A stretch of 64,000 nt of DNA, from assembly GCA_020635205.1 (NCBI GenBank), contig JACKAE010000001.1:682001-746000 (forward strand), read 5' to 3'. The notes beneath the pieces are model-generated. The model was not told where the DNA came from. It did no database searches and was given only the letters and a program-made list of their open reading frames with translations. Shown here piece by piece: positions 26,401-33,798 of the stretch (positions are counted from its first letter, which is position 1; each line of letters begins with the position of its first letter). The position numbers and the translations under genes are program-made. Source of the stretch: Ignavibacteria bacterium (GTDB lineage: Bacteria; Bacteroidota; Ignavibacteria; OLB7).

Positions 26401-28743
26401 GGCGTAAGCAATTACGGTGTGGCCTATAACAATGCGGTGCGGAGCGAGAATACGGCGACGGACGCAGATGCGGGGTATCAGGTGACGGTGGTGGAACGGG
26501 ATTCGGCGGTGTGGGTGCGGACGTATATTCCGGGGAGTGGCTGGGGAGAAGAGTTTCTGGTATCAGCGGCGGCGGATACAGCGCGGGTGACGGGGCTTTC
26601 GCGGAGATTGGCGCATAACATCTTGCCAGCCGTCGCACGGGTAAGGGATGGAGAAGCGGTGCTGGTCGTCTGGCAAAGGCTGGATACGAACGATCAGGGC
26701 ACAGTTGAGGCTCTGCACATTGCAGGGAAGCCGGATTCTTCTGCTCTTGCGAACGCAACGCCGTTGACGATTTCTTCTCCTCGCACGATTGACCGCGACT
26801 GGATGAAGATGGCTCCTGCCGTTGTCGGCTTTGACGGTGGCTGGATCATCGCATGGGGTGCGCCGACCAACGGGATTGAGGTGGCAGCATTACGGAACGA
26901 GACCGTGCCGGACGTTACCGATGATCGTTCAAACATTTCTGTTGTCAGGGGACAGCAGCTTTCCTATCCCTCGCGCTTTGGGCTGACGAACGTGACCGTA
27001 CCGCTGGACAGTATTTCGATGTATCCCACACTGGCCTATGTGCCGAACGAAGAGGTTTTGAACGAAGGACAGTCCAATGAACAGCATCTCCGCTGGGGAC
27101 ATCTGGCATGGCAGCAGGGGGCGGATTCATCTGAATCCATCCAGTCTTCGGGGCCTTATATCATGTACAAGAAAATCGGTGTGGAATGGCGGTGGGACAG
27201 TGTAAAACCCCTTCTCAAAGTTAATCAGCCTGTGGAACACGTCTCCCAGAGCTTGCCCGGTTGCCGTTTCTATCATCCCTCGATTGCGGCGGATTCCCTG
27301 CGCGTTGGCGTGGCCTTTGAAAGCCGCGCCTTGCTGGTTCCCCGGCATATCCCCGGTGGCGGTTCGATTGGCGAGATCAAGGCCGTGACCTTGCGCTTTA
27401 GGGATTCCCTCAAAGCGGACGGCACATCCGCCAATGCCCGGCGGTGGAGTAGTCCGGCCTACTATTGGGGAGATTCATCGAACTTCTATGTTTATCCATC
27501 ATTGACGGAATTCCCGATCAAGCCCCGCGCCGATCTGCTCAATACGCCGGAAGGAGCATTGGCATGGTTCAACCAGACCGACGGCACATCACAGTGGAGT
27601 TATCGGTATGGTGAACTGTTGCCGGGATCACTGCCGGACGGCAATTATCCTACCATGATGCTGGCTCCCGCCGTTGTGGAAGAACCTGTCACGCAAACAG
27701 GTGTGCTTTACCGGGAAACGGATTCTTTTACCCGTGCGCGGGGCTGGGGAGAGACCGGAACCTATTATCCGGCACGCATGATAACGGATGAAACGTATGC
27801 GCTTGACGGCTTTCGTGACATATTCACCGTGCTTCCCCGCACCAGCGGTATTCACGCGCATCTCTCTATCGGCAGCCGTTTGCCCGTCTCCTCCACCCCC
27901 TGCAACTTTGCCGTTGTGCAGGCAGGGCTTGCTTTCGATCATGTGGACGGCGGACAGCGTGATACCTTTACCATCGTGCCGGGAACCTTCTTCTCCCCGC
28001 CGGAAAACGGCGATACGTGGATCGAAGACCCGGACGACGGATCAAAGGTTGTCCGTACAGAAGCCTTTCCCGCTGGCACAATCACAACAACGATCCGCCG
28101 CTATGTTGGCCGCACATCCGATGCCGTCACATGGCTCAATACCTTCCCTTATGATACGGTGATGCTATCGCAGCCGGACGTGAAGATATTGACCGAGCTT
28201 GTCCGCGTCACCGATGACGTTGTCTTGTGGCAGGATGATACGATCTCTGTACGGGATATGACAACGGACGCACTCGCAGAAGTGATGACCGTCCCGACCG
28301 ATGCTGTCACGCCATCCGGCACAATGGTCTACACCCGCATCCGCGCCGTGCCGACACTGGACGTGGAATATCTCTTGAGCGCAGGATTCCAGTTCTACGA
28401 AGACAACACCGCATGGATCACCAGCCCCAAACGCTCAAGCCCGTGGCAGATCGAGCAGCAGTCAGGAAATGAAGCGGGAGAAAGCATCTTGCGCGTCCAG
28501 ATCATCCCCAACCCTGCCAAAGACCGCGCAGACGTGCGGGTCACGGTGCAAAATCCCGGCACGGTCACAGTCTCCGTCTGGAGCCTCCTTGGCGAACAAC
28601 TGGCAGAACTGCCACCAATCACCGCAGAAACCGCAGGCATCTACACCGTCGCCGTCGATCTCTCCAACGTCAGACCGGGTACATATCTGGTCAAGGCGGA
28701 AACGAACGGCACAATCGCTACCAGCAGGATACATGTAGAGTAA
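23491..28743 (+). CDS. Giant secreted protein with T9SS sorting domain
   Basis: About 1750 residues. The ATG at 23491 has AGGAG 7 nt upstream and starts a signal peptide (LPLLFVSVVPGQAQ); the frame opens 24 codons earlier without a ribosome site. The N-terminal 900 residues are not recognised; they contain a Cys cluster (KCDTCTG), many Asp/Thr/Tyr-rich strands and an FSLDDAPDMETVPLFGM segment. Residues about 1000-1450 look like a beta-rich, propeller-like region with repeated hydrophobic-W-x-x-G segments. The C terminus is a T9SS type A domain (IIPNPAKDRADVRV ... NVRPGTYLVKAETNG). G/C-ending codons dominate, unlike the core genes. A terminator follows. Role unknown; adhesin or surface enzyme are both possible. 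Confidence 0.85.
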   Translation: MNVLRCKVRVFLRHVLCLLPLLFVSVVPGQAQLFNIYAEPPGMDTIELPPGYILDNTFRFGVNLSAGDSLTFAWLKEIGIDYTYTYGGPSTQEWEELRDSSAWPGFEPYRWPIRANLLRWTYQAAAGIGAIYAPGYVEHSVPDAQALDMFYDNYIGHPYHDTANRRGCDRLGTDPDALLHQETSYVAAGRFDKCDTCTGDRFVARNGSWTNEILQRRDWSTGPIYAMLGYADSSAYFDLSFAVRADTSFNQGLNNPAISNAAPIATIIAWRRDTIGQTLGTGSQKEACQCAFYVPVDTFYITKGQYLNSPDFIRVDKNDDEQDFREYYFPFRFPTDTVLRSSTSDTLALIPLDTTVTVNGVSYSSIPVYGGCIATDGSGNCIEWGAEPYHPNNNNSFGGGAIVGTDNTWRMRYCERLRDTLVARGVYPGVDSLYLHTGIPFNNDFTWEFRTTNLVELDFLMGRISNHSFRLMQRGDLDSLLYAEVQGALNDTMMGDLMVKVALPDEPNDVRFPGSALVASKVQAAILDRNPTDLRGTFVNPKSLAYRYRIHTGDIDSTNVKLTQTLINQTYPISPQLPITYANLDSMSWQANRDYYKMNVKDTIQNGDLIRRRFVMGTNMKDYLFYTRVSQGLANNIIERHRLDADVSRKWFRHLGAVPYPVGGIVQVHGWMDGDPYCDGNGDCKGFSWARAITPEEITVQGWLALNFGLDGGLLFSDFAFCGAEFGVINGLNFDNTTEYDILSRYPDPRFADAGDTLPRMWLGFGTRSAAVSGLITEFREKILPTYSNLDVYGVQSFSLDDAPDMETVPLFGMVKTERAEQYTDSANVPTGLYDTADSTFLQLSVFRPTSRDTVPFQAGAMYFLATNKRMYPIDFQTYSANALALLDSLAIYDTASADDFQTTGFGRIDFRRPVVVLKNSTSVQADSALIEMVGYEGTWSEEVAFGDTVALDWIKPGWGAMYRVTPIPSGVSNYGVAYNNAVRSENTATDADAGYQVTVVERDSAVWVRTYIPGSGWGEEFLVSAAADTARVTGLSRRLAHNILPAVARVRDGEAVLVVWQRLDTNDQGTVEALHIAGKPDSSALANATPLTISSPRTIDRDWMKMAPAVVGFDGGWIIAWGAPTNGIEVAALRNETVPDVTDDRSNISVVRGQQLSYPSRFGLTNVTVPLDSISMYPTLAYVPNEEVLNEGQSNEQHLRWGHLAWQQGADSSESIQSSGPYIMYKKIGVEWRWDSVKPLLKVNQPVEHVSQSLPGCRFYHPSIAADSLRVGVAFESRALLVPRHIPGGGSIGEIKAVTLRFRDSLKADGTSANARRWSSPAYYWGDSSNFYVYPSLTEFPIKPRADLLNTPEGALAWFNQTDGTSQWSYRYGELLPGSLPDGNYPTMMLAPAVVEEPVTQTGVLYRETDSFTRARGWGETGTYYPARMITDETYALDGFRDIFTVLPRTSGIHAHLSIGSRLPVSSTPCNFAVVQAGLAFDHVDGGQRDTFTIVPGTFFSPPENGDTWIEDPDDGSKVVRTEAFPAGTITTTIRRYVGRTSDAVTWLNTFPYDTVMLSQPDVKILTELVRVTDDVVLWQDDTISVRDMTTDALAEVMTVPTDAVTPSGTMVYTRIRAVPTLDVEYLLSAGFQFYEDNTAWITSPKRSSPWQIEQQSGNEAGESILRVQIIPNPAKDRADVRVTVQNPGTVTVSVWSLLGEQLAELPPITAETAGIYTVAVDLSNVRPGTYLVKAETNGTIATSRIHVE

Positions 28744-28766
28744 CACCGCATAACAACCACCATCAC

Positions 28767-28817
28767 AGGGCAACCCTTGCGCAACATAACAAGCGCGGGG
28801 GTTGCCCTATCTTTTTT
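28767..28817 (+). terminator. Intrinsic terminator after the giant secreted protein
   Basis: AGGGCAACCC / GGGTTGCCCT stem with additional GCGC pairing in the loop, followed by ATCTTTTTT on the plus strand, 23 nt after the stop codon. Confidence 0.85.
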
Positions 28818-28867
28818 GAATATCAATGGTTGAAGCTGTGAATTGAAAGCATGAGAGCAATAGGAGA

Positions 28868-29164
28868 TCAGGTGGTGGGTTCTCCTGTGAACCATTTGAC
28901 TTTATCACCAAATAATGAGCTATCGGAAATAATAGGAACATTCAAATACGTTAGAGAATGTTCGCCAAGGTTTGGATCGTTTTCGGCATTATAGTCCGGA
29001 TCTCCAACATTTAATGCCATGTATTCCTTGTATGCTCCCCTAAACACCTCTCTCGACACATGCACTTTGATGAGTCCTGCACCCAGATGAGCAGAACGCT
29101 TAACTATCTCGCTAAAGATATTACCATTGAGAGGTTCAGATGCAGGTTCTAGATTTTCAGACAT
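28868..29164 (-). CDS. Hypothetical protein
   Basis: A 98-residue acidic soluble protein, no signal peptide or membrane helix, from the ATG at 29162-29164 (four extra codons are possible from an upstream TTG-type start). The composition (DPDYNAENDPNLGEHS) is protein-like and the AT-rich codon use differs from the T9SS genes to the left. It is convergent with the giant secreted protein. No family recognised; no clear ribosome site, which is normal for many Bacteroidota genes. Confidence 0.55.
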   Translation of the reverse strand: MSENLEPASEPLNGNIFSEIVKRSAHLGAGLIKVHVSREVFRGAYKEYMALNVGDPDYNAENDPNLGEHSLTYLNVPIISDSSLFGDKVKWFTGEPTT

Positions 29165-30115
29165 GATATATAACAAAAGATTGTTTTAATGAAATTAACC
29201 ACATACACTTTTGAGTAGCCATACCTTTTCTATGGTAGATGCAAATATACCCTATTTGGTACTTTCAAGCTGCGCCTTCCCCGCCACGCGCAAAGATGGG
29301 GGATGGCTCCACGCCGCACAAGGCCAAGACAAGTGACCGCGCATTACCGCACCCCGTACAGGTCGCCATCCCCTTGCCAAAATCTTTCCCTCATGCTACC
29401 GCACACGCATACACTGCACGGCCAGCCTTGCACTCTGTTCCGCCACCCTCCGGGAGCCGCGTTCATGCCGGGAAAGAGCAGGGGATGGTCTGTTGCATCT
29501 TTATGACCGTCAGAATGGCTCTCATATCGTCTCTAAAGCACGGAAAAGGTCTTTTGCCACACTTACCACCACATAAACAAAACACCACATCACAGCCTTC
29601 TAAAAACCCCCTCAACGGCGACTTAATCCCCGTTAATGTTGGGTAATCTTATGCCTCATCATCGCACATCCGGCGGTACTTCCGCCCATCACCACAGCGC
29701 AGAATTTTCTTACCCACACACAGGGTGAACTTTTGCTTCCCATCACCCAGCCGACAATCCACCATCTCTCCCCCAAACTTTACCCGCACGTTTCTCACGC
29801 TGAACACACCACCCGCCAACCGAAAATTTTTCTCTCACGCCGTCGCTCGTCGCCTCCGGCTCCTCGCGCCGACCGCATGGCTCTCCCGTTAATGCCCGTT
29901 AATCTCACCAGCTCGATAACGTCCGTTAAACAAAACTCATCAGACATCTTCCCTTAGTATAGCTTAAGGGGAGAGGAGGACTGAAAACAAAGGGTTTTTT
30001 CCTGCCAGCAAAAGAACGCCGCCACCCCCCGAACGGAGACTGCTTTGCATACCATCGTCACCAAAAACACAGACCATCCGGCTTAAGAATTCTCCCCCTG
30101 ACCGCCCCAGCTCAC
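29165..30115. other. C-rich region without a supported long gene
   Basis: Nearly 1 kb that is C-rich on the plus strand. Long frames on the plus strand read as proline/histidine-rich low-complexity sequence without ribosome sites and are judged spurious. CCGTTAA words recur (29630, 29886, 29896, 29924). One short reverse-strand frame is listed separately. An RNA gene or element-specific cis region is possible, but I cannot show one. Confidence 0.5.
29649..29807 (-). CDS. Possible 52-residue cysteine-containing small protein
   Basis: A short reverse-strand frame from GTG gives a protein-like sequence with four cysteines: KFGGEMVDCRLGDGKQ, FTLCVGKKILRCGDGRKY and RRMCDDEA at the end. Two G-D-G turns precede or follow the cysteines, which could suit a small metal-binding or beta-hairpin fold. 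A G-rich stretch (GGCGGGTGG) precedes the GTG. An in-frame TGA lies 12 codons upstream. The evidence is only the amino acid pattern, so this may be chance. Confidence 0.25.
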   Translation of the reverse strand: MFSVRNVRVKFGGEMVDCRLGDGKQKFTLCVGKKILRCGDGRKYRRMCDDEA

Positions 30116-30149
30116 AAAAAAAGCCTCCTCCGGAACACCGGAAGAGGCT
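30116..30149 (-). terminator. Reverse-strand intrinsic terminator
   Basis: Read on the reverse strand: AGCCTCTTCCGG, a TGTT loop, CCGGAGGAGGCT, then TTTTTTT. This is a textbook terminator (one G-U pair) for a transcript running leftwards, although the genes to its right are on the plus strand. Confidence 0.8.
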
Positions 30150-30188
30150 CACCAAAACACCATCCACCAACCAACAGAAAGCATACAC

Positions 30189-30410
30189 ATGTCCTCACCA
30201 ACCGACAAAACCAGCCGACCGGAAGACCTCCAAAAACCCCACCTCCGCACCGTCACCGAGCGTAGCATTTCAACCCTTCTCGCCGTCCTGCTCACCACCC
30301 TCGAACCCACCCGCCCCGGTAAAGACCGGAAAGTGTGGATCAGTGGCCAACTCAAAACCGTTATCCATGATCTGCAAGAAACCCTCCACCGCCTCCGACC
30401 ACCGCACTGA
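30189..30410 (+). CDS. Small helical protein, tandem paralog 1
   Basis: A 73-residue protein, predicted largely alpha-helical. From residue 27 it aligns without gaps over 44 residues to the protein encoded at 30599: S-x-x-x-LLA-x5-EP-x9-WI-x3-L-x3-I-x2-LQ. That alignment is the strongest reason to treat both as real genes. No known domain is recognised; size and helicity would suit a DNA-binding accessory, antitoxin-like or regulatory protein, none of which is shown. Ribosome site weak (AGAAAG). A leftward terminator lies just upstream. Confidence 0.6.
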   Translation: MSSPTDKTSRPEDLQKPHLRTVTERSISTLLAVLLTTLEPTRPGKDRKVWISGQLKTVIHDLQETLHRLRPPH

Positions 30411-30458
30411 CATTGCATACGGGAGTATATCCGCAAAACCCGGATAGCACGCACGAAT

Positions 30459-30501
30459 GATTCAAAGTGATTCACGAAGATTCAGAATGATTCTGGATTC
30501 A
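30459..30501. repeat. Five GATTC(A/T) iterons, four at exact 10-bp spacing
   Basis: GATTCA at 30459, 30469 and 30479, GATTCT at 30489 and GATTCA at 30496. The first four are one helical turn apart, so they face the same side of the DNA. They sit between the two small paralogous genes, about 100 nt upstream of the second. This looks like a cooperative protein-binding site. Confidence 0.8.
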
Positions 30502-30598
30502 GCCGCAGGGAGTCGATAGCTTGCCACTTTCAAAAATGCCCCCCGGACGGGCGCGGCAAGACAAGGACATTCCCACACACTTTAATCAAGGCACGCAC

Positions 30599-30847
30599 AT
30601 GGCTTCCACAAACGGACACCGACAGAACCCAAACCAGCACCGTTTCGGCAACCTCCTCACCGAAGACCTGAAAGACATTCTGGAGCAGAGCTTCCAGGAC
30701 CTCCTCGCCATCTTCGTCGCCTGCATGGAACCCGAAGAAGTCCGCGACCAAAAAGCCAACTGGATCGCCACCACCCTCCACGACCTCATCAGCGAACTTC
30801 AAAAGGCGGTGGAGAAGATGGGGTACAATTCCCGCCCTAACCCGTAA
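30599..30847 (+). CDS. Small helical protein, tandem paralog 2
   Basis: An 82-residue, mostly helical protein starting at an ATG with AAGG 8 nt upstream. It shares the pattern S-x-x-x-LLA, EP, WI, L, I, LQ with the gene at 30189 in a gap-free 44-residue alignment. Its N terminus is polar (HRQNPNQHRFGNLLTEDLKD). The iteron cluster upstream could be its regulatory region or the target of either paralog. Family not recognised. Confidence 0.65.
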   Translation: MASTNGHRQNPNQHRFGNLLTEDLKDILEQSFQDLLAIFVACMEPEEVRDQKANWIATTLHDLISELQKAVEKMGYNSRPNP

Positions 30848-31172
30848 ACTTTCCCGGCATGATCGCGACAAAGACCTCTGATTTTTGGGCAGCAAGAGGG
30901 CTGATTGGCGAGGGATAAAACTCTGAAAAATACCATCCCCGAAGCGGCGTTGCTGGAACCTGTAGGGGTATCAAAAGAACGTTTATGGAGAATAACCTTG
31001 AGAATAATTCCCCGACAACAGACACAATCCAAACCCCTCTGAAACGTTGCTCCGGGCAAGCCTGACCTCCTCAAAAAGCAGATCAGATTTATGGCTTGAT
31101 TTTGGCAGGATCATGATCCAAAATGGGGGCCGTTTTTTGTAGATTGGCTTTGTGGTTTTGAGGAGTGGTATC
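30848..31172. other. Intergenic region with a 12-bp palindrome
   Basis: No supported gene. GGATCATGATCC (31108-31119) is a perfect palindrome about 55 nt upstream of the next start codon and could be an operator. Reverse-strand frames here lack any family signal. Confidence 0.5.
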
Positions 31173-31676
31173 ATGGCGAAGAAGCAAGGGTTTTTGAAGA
31201 AGCTGTTTATGAAGCAATGTAGCTGTATAGAACAAAAAACAGCATCAACGGTAATTGACAAAAGAGGCAACGAGAAATCAACTCATCAAAACCATAGAAA
31301 TAGCATGGCTACGTATACCTATATAGTTAACTACAATCCTGAACACAACGACCTTGAAGAACAAGCCCAGAATGAGAGGTCTGTCTTGGTCAAGTGGATA
31401 GTTGAAAAAATGCGAGATGATTCAAACGCTTTCTTTATTATCGACATGAAGAACGTTCCCCTTATTCTGACAGAGCGATACGGCAAGTTTATTCTAGAAG
31501 AAATTGACGATCTTGTACGGCAAGCGCAAGCCAGTCAAAATTTATCTATGCCTGCGGATGTTACTACCATTTGGGATCGTATTAGTGGGCTTGAGCCGCT
31601 GACAAATTTTGCAGTTTGGTGGCTCACCAATGATTATAAACCTGACACTAAAATTGCATTTGATGTAAATTTGTAG
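31173..31676 (+). CDS. Hypothetical cargo protein
   Basis: A 167-residue soluble protein whose ATG follows AGGAG by 8 nt. An N-terminal basic segment with two cysteines (KQCSCIEQK) precedes a linker and, from about residue 45, a domain beginning MATYTYIVNYNPEHNDLEEQ; an internal ATG at 31305 is therefore an alternative start. The C-terminal part has WWLTNDYKPDTKIAF. AT-rich codons contrast with the island's left half. It precedes a two-helix membrane protein by 91 nt. No family recognised. Confidence 0.6.
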   Translation: MAKKQGFLKKLFMKQCSCIEQKTASTVIDKRGNEKSTHQNHRNSMATYTYIVNYNPEHNDLEEQAQNERSVLVKWIVEKMRDDSNAFFIIDMKNVPLILTERYGKFILEEIDDLVRQAQASQNLSMPADVTTIWDRISGLEPLTNFAVWWLTNDYKPDTKIAFDVNL

Positions 31677-31767
31677 CAGTCGCTTTGCACTATTTTTGAA
31701 TCAAGCTAAAAGTTTCCTGCTAGTGGATCGTAGAGACGCTATTTACTCCCAATCTTGACTTGGAGCA

Positions 31768-32409
31768 ATGAACAGATTAGCTCAAAGTTCTAAAGAAGAC
31801 ATCATATCCACTTGGATTTATTGTCTTTCCATATCTCTTCTCGCTAGTATCGTCTTGAGCGACCGGATCAATTTTAACATTGATATACCTGACATCAGAT
31901 TTGACCCAACATATGCCGATGTCATTAGTACAGCACAACTGATTATAGCCGTAATTCTTGGAATTCTGGGTCTCATTTTAGCAAAAAGATTATCTGAGCT
32001 GGCGGTACTTAGCTCGAAGGAAAACAGTGAGCGGGAATTCATCAAGGGGCGTTTGATCGCAGGTTGTATACAGATACAGGCTTCTTTTACCTTAATTCTT
32101 AATCATACAGATTCAAAGACTCCACGTATTGAACGTATCACTGAACTGCTTAACAACCGTCTTTTACTCCAAATTTCTATCCTTTTTGAACACTGGGAAC
32201 ATACAAACACCATCACATTTCACGCGCAGAAAAAAATCACTCACAGCAATGAAGGCAAAATTGTTAAAGCTGAGCTTGTTAGCGTGCTTGAGTCGATAGG
32301 TAAAGACTTTAGGCTTGCAATAAATAACAACGATTCAGCGGCAATTCGAGTAATGTGCTGGGATTACATTAACAGGTTTGAAAACATTCAATTGCTTTTG
32401 GCACGTTGA
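31768..32409 (+). CDS. Hypothetical membrane protein (two N-terminal helices)
   Basis: A 213-residue protein. Helix 1 spans about residues 13-31 and helix 2 about 55-73 (AQLIIAVILGILGLILA); the remainder is a cytoplasmic-type, helix-rich domain with no recognised motif. AT-rich codons match the preceding gene and suggest a common origin. It lies between that gene and the right-end integrase. Two-helix membrane proteins with soluble tails occur among accessory and defence effectors, but nothing here is specific. Confidence 0.6.
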   Translation: MNRLAQSSKEDIISTWIYCLSISLLASIVLSDRINFNIDIPDIRFDPTYADVISTAQLIIAVILGILGLILAKRLSELAVLSSKENSEREFIKGRLIAGCIQIQASFTLILNHTDSKTPRIERITELLNNRLLLQISILFEHWEHTNTITFHAQKKITHSNEGKIVKAELVSVLESIGKDFRLAINNNDSAAIRVMCWDYINRFENIQLLLAR

Positions 32410-32479
32410 CCGTTCCTGTTTTTTCGATCATAACGCTTACATTAACATTTTGCGTAATGTTTATATCTCTGCCTTCCCT

Positions 32480-33772
32480 CTATAGCCCCACCACCCTATC
32501 CAACGCCTCATCCGCGGCTTGGTTGATAAAGTTGGCCTGATAGCCGAGTGTGGTTTTGATGTCTGAATGACGGTATAGTTTTTGGAGCATTTGTATGGGG
32601 ATTTTGTCGCCTGCGAGGGTGGCGAAGGTGTGGCGGGCGATGTGGAGGGAGAGTTTGCCGGTGATGTGTGCGGCAGGCGCGATGTGTTCGCGCAAAAGCC
32701 TGTCGCATTTTTTGATGGTGGCGGATATTCTTTGCTTGCGGGTGAAGGTGTCTAGTGTGTCCGGCAGGTCTTTGAGGAAGGGGAAGACATTATCTTCCGC
32801 GCCCGTCTGGTCGGCTTTGTAGCGTTCGAGGATTTCTTTTGCTTTGTCCGGCACTTTCAGCGATACGGGTTTGTTGTTCTTGCCCATTGTGTAGTACAAG
32901 CGGCCTTCCCTGATGTCTGACCACTTCATTTGCAGCACGTCTGCGGCACGCATTCCGGCGAAGTAAAACGAGGTCAGCCAGAGATCACGGGCGGCTTTGT
33001 GCAGGGGGTCAGCGAGTTCTACGGCTTCCAGTCTTTCCACGTCATCCTTTGTCAGTCCTACCTTTTGGCTTTTCGGCAGCTTGATGCGGATTTTGTCCTT
33101 GCCGAAGGGAAAACACTTTTCATCGAGAACGCCTTCCTTTATCGCATGGCTGAATATCGTCTGGATCGTTATCAGGTAATTGGCAATGGTGCGGTCACTG
33201 ATCTTGCGTTGTGCCTTGAGATAGATTTTGAACTGCGTGAGCAAGGCAACGTCAATATGCTGGAACGGTACGTCCGTGCCGGGCAGGACTCCGGCGCAGG
33301 GCGGGTGTTTGCGTAACCCCTTGCGTTTGGGCAGTTCGTCTTCTATCGCTTCCGTGCCGAGTACAAATTCCTTGAACAGGCGGACACGGGAGGTTTCCGG
33401 CGACCAGCAGTTGTAATTGCCAGCCTCCTTCATACGGTCAAGATAGAGGGCGGCACGGGCAAAGAACATGCTCTCGCCCGTAGGCTTGATTTTCTTTTTG
33501 AGGGTCTTGGCGGATGATTGTTTGCGCTGCACGTCAAAGTCCAGCATGACGTTACCCGCATCCGCCAGCGTCTGCATGAGAAAGGTATTCAGCCGTTGCG
33601 CGTTAGGGTGGGATTTGCGCACCCTTTGCGCGGTGGCATCCCAGTCTTTTTCTTGGCAGCGATAGCCGAGATAGACGTAAGAGCTTTTCCGGTCTTTGGT
33701 GATGCGCAGAGCCAGCGGGAAGGTTCCGTCGGTGTTCTTCTTTTTGCGCAGAACGATTTTTGCCGTTGCCAT
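32480..33772 (-). CDS. Bacteroidetes-type tyrosine recombinase (integrase)
   Basis: A 430-residue integrase with an N-terminal arm-binding domain (KIVLRKKKNTDGTFPLALRI, residues 5-24), a SAM-like core-binding domain in the middle, and a catalytic domain with R275 (FAGMRAADVLQMKW), K298, H377 and R380 (HIARHTFA), H402 and Y411. The architecture is that of Bacteroidetes transposon and island integrases. There is no Shine-Dalgarno, typical for the phylum. The start codon is 27 nt from the right attachment repeat, the usual position for an element's own integrase, so this enzyme is the better candidate for mobilising the island. Confidence 0.95.
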   Translation of the reverse strand: MATAKIVLRKKKNTDGTFPLALRITKDRKSSYVYLGYRCQEKDWDATAQRVRKSHPNAQRLNTFLMQTLADAGNVMLDFDVQRKQSSAKTLKKKIKPTGESMFFARAALYLDRMKEAGNYNCWSPETSRVRLFKEFVLGTEAIEDELPKRKGLRKHPPCAGVLPGTDVPFQHIDVALLTQFKIYLKAQRKISDRTIANYLITIQTIFSHAIKEGVLDEKCFPFGKDKIRIKLPKSQKVGLTKDDVERLEAVELADPLHKAARDLWLTSFYFAGMRAADVLQMKWSDIREGRLYYTMGKNNKPVSLKVPDKAKEILERYKADQTGAEDNVFPFLKDLPDTLDTFTRKQRISATIKKCDRLLREHIAPAAHITGKLSLHIARHTFATLAGDKIPIQMLQKLYRHSDIKTTLGYQANFINQAADEALDRVVGL

Positions 33773-33798
33773 GAGTATAGAGGTTTGTTCATGTTATT

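Noticed and set aside
29239..29646. Open frame of 135 codons on the plus strand in the C-rich gap
   Set aside because: Low-complexity Pro/His/Thr-rich translation with no ribosome site, typical of a chance frame in C-rich DNA.
30149..30475. Reverse-strand frame of 108 codons antisense to the first small paralog
   Set aside because: Arg/Trp/Ser-rich shadow of the plus-strand gene; the gap-free paralog alignment supports the plus strand instead.
30799..31270. Reverse-strand frames with a VSEGFGL segment recalling four-helix-bundle (23S intervening-sequence) proteins
   Set aside because: Only a few residues match, the frames are broken and overlap plus-strand genes.
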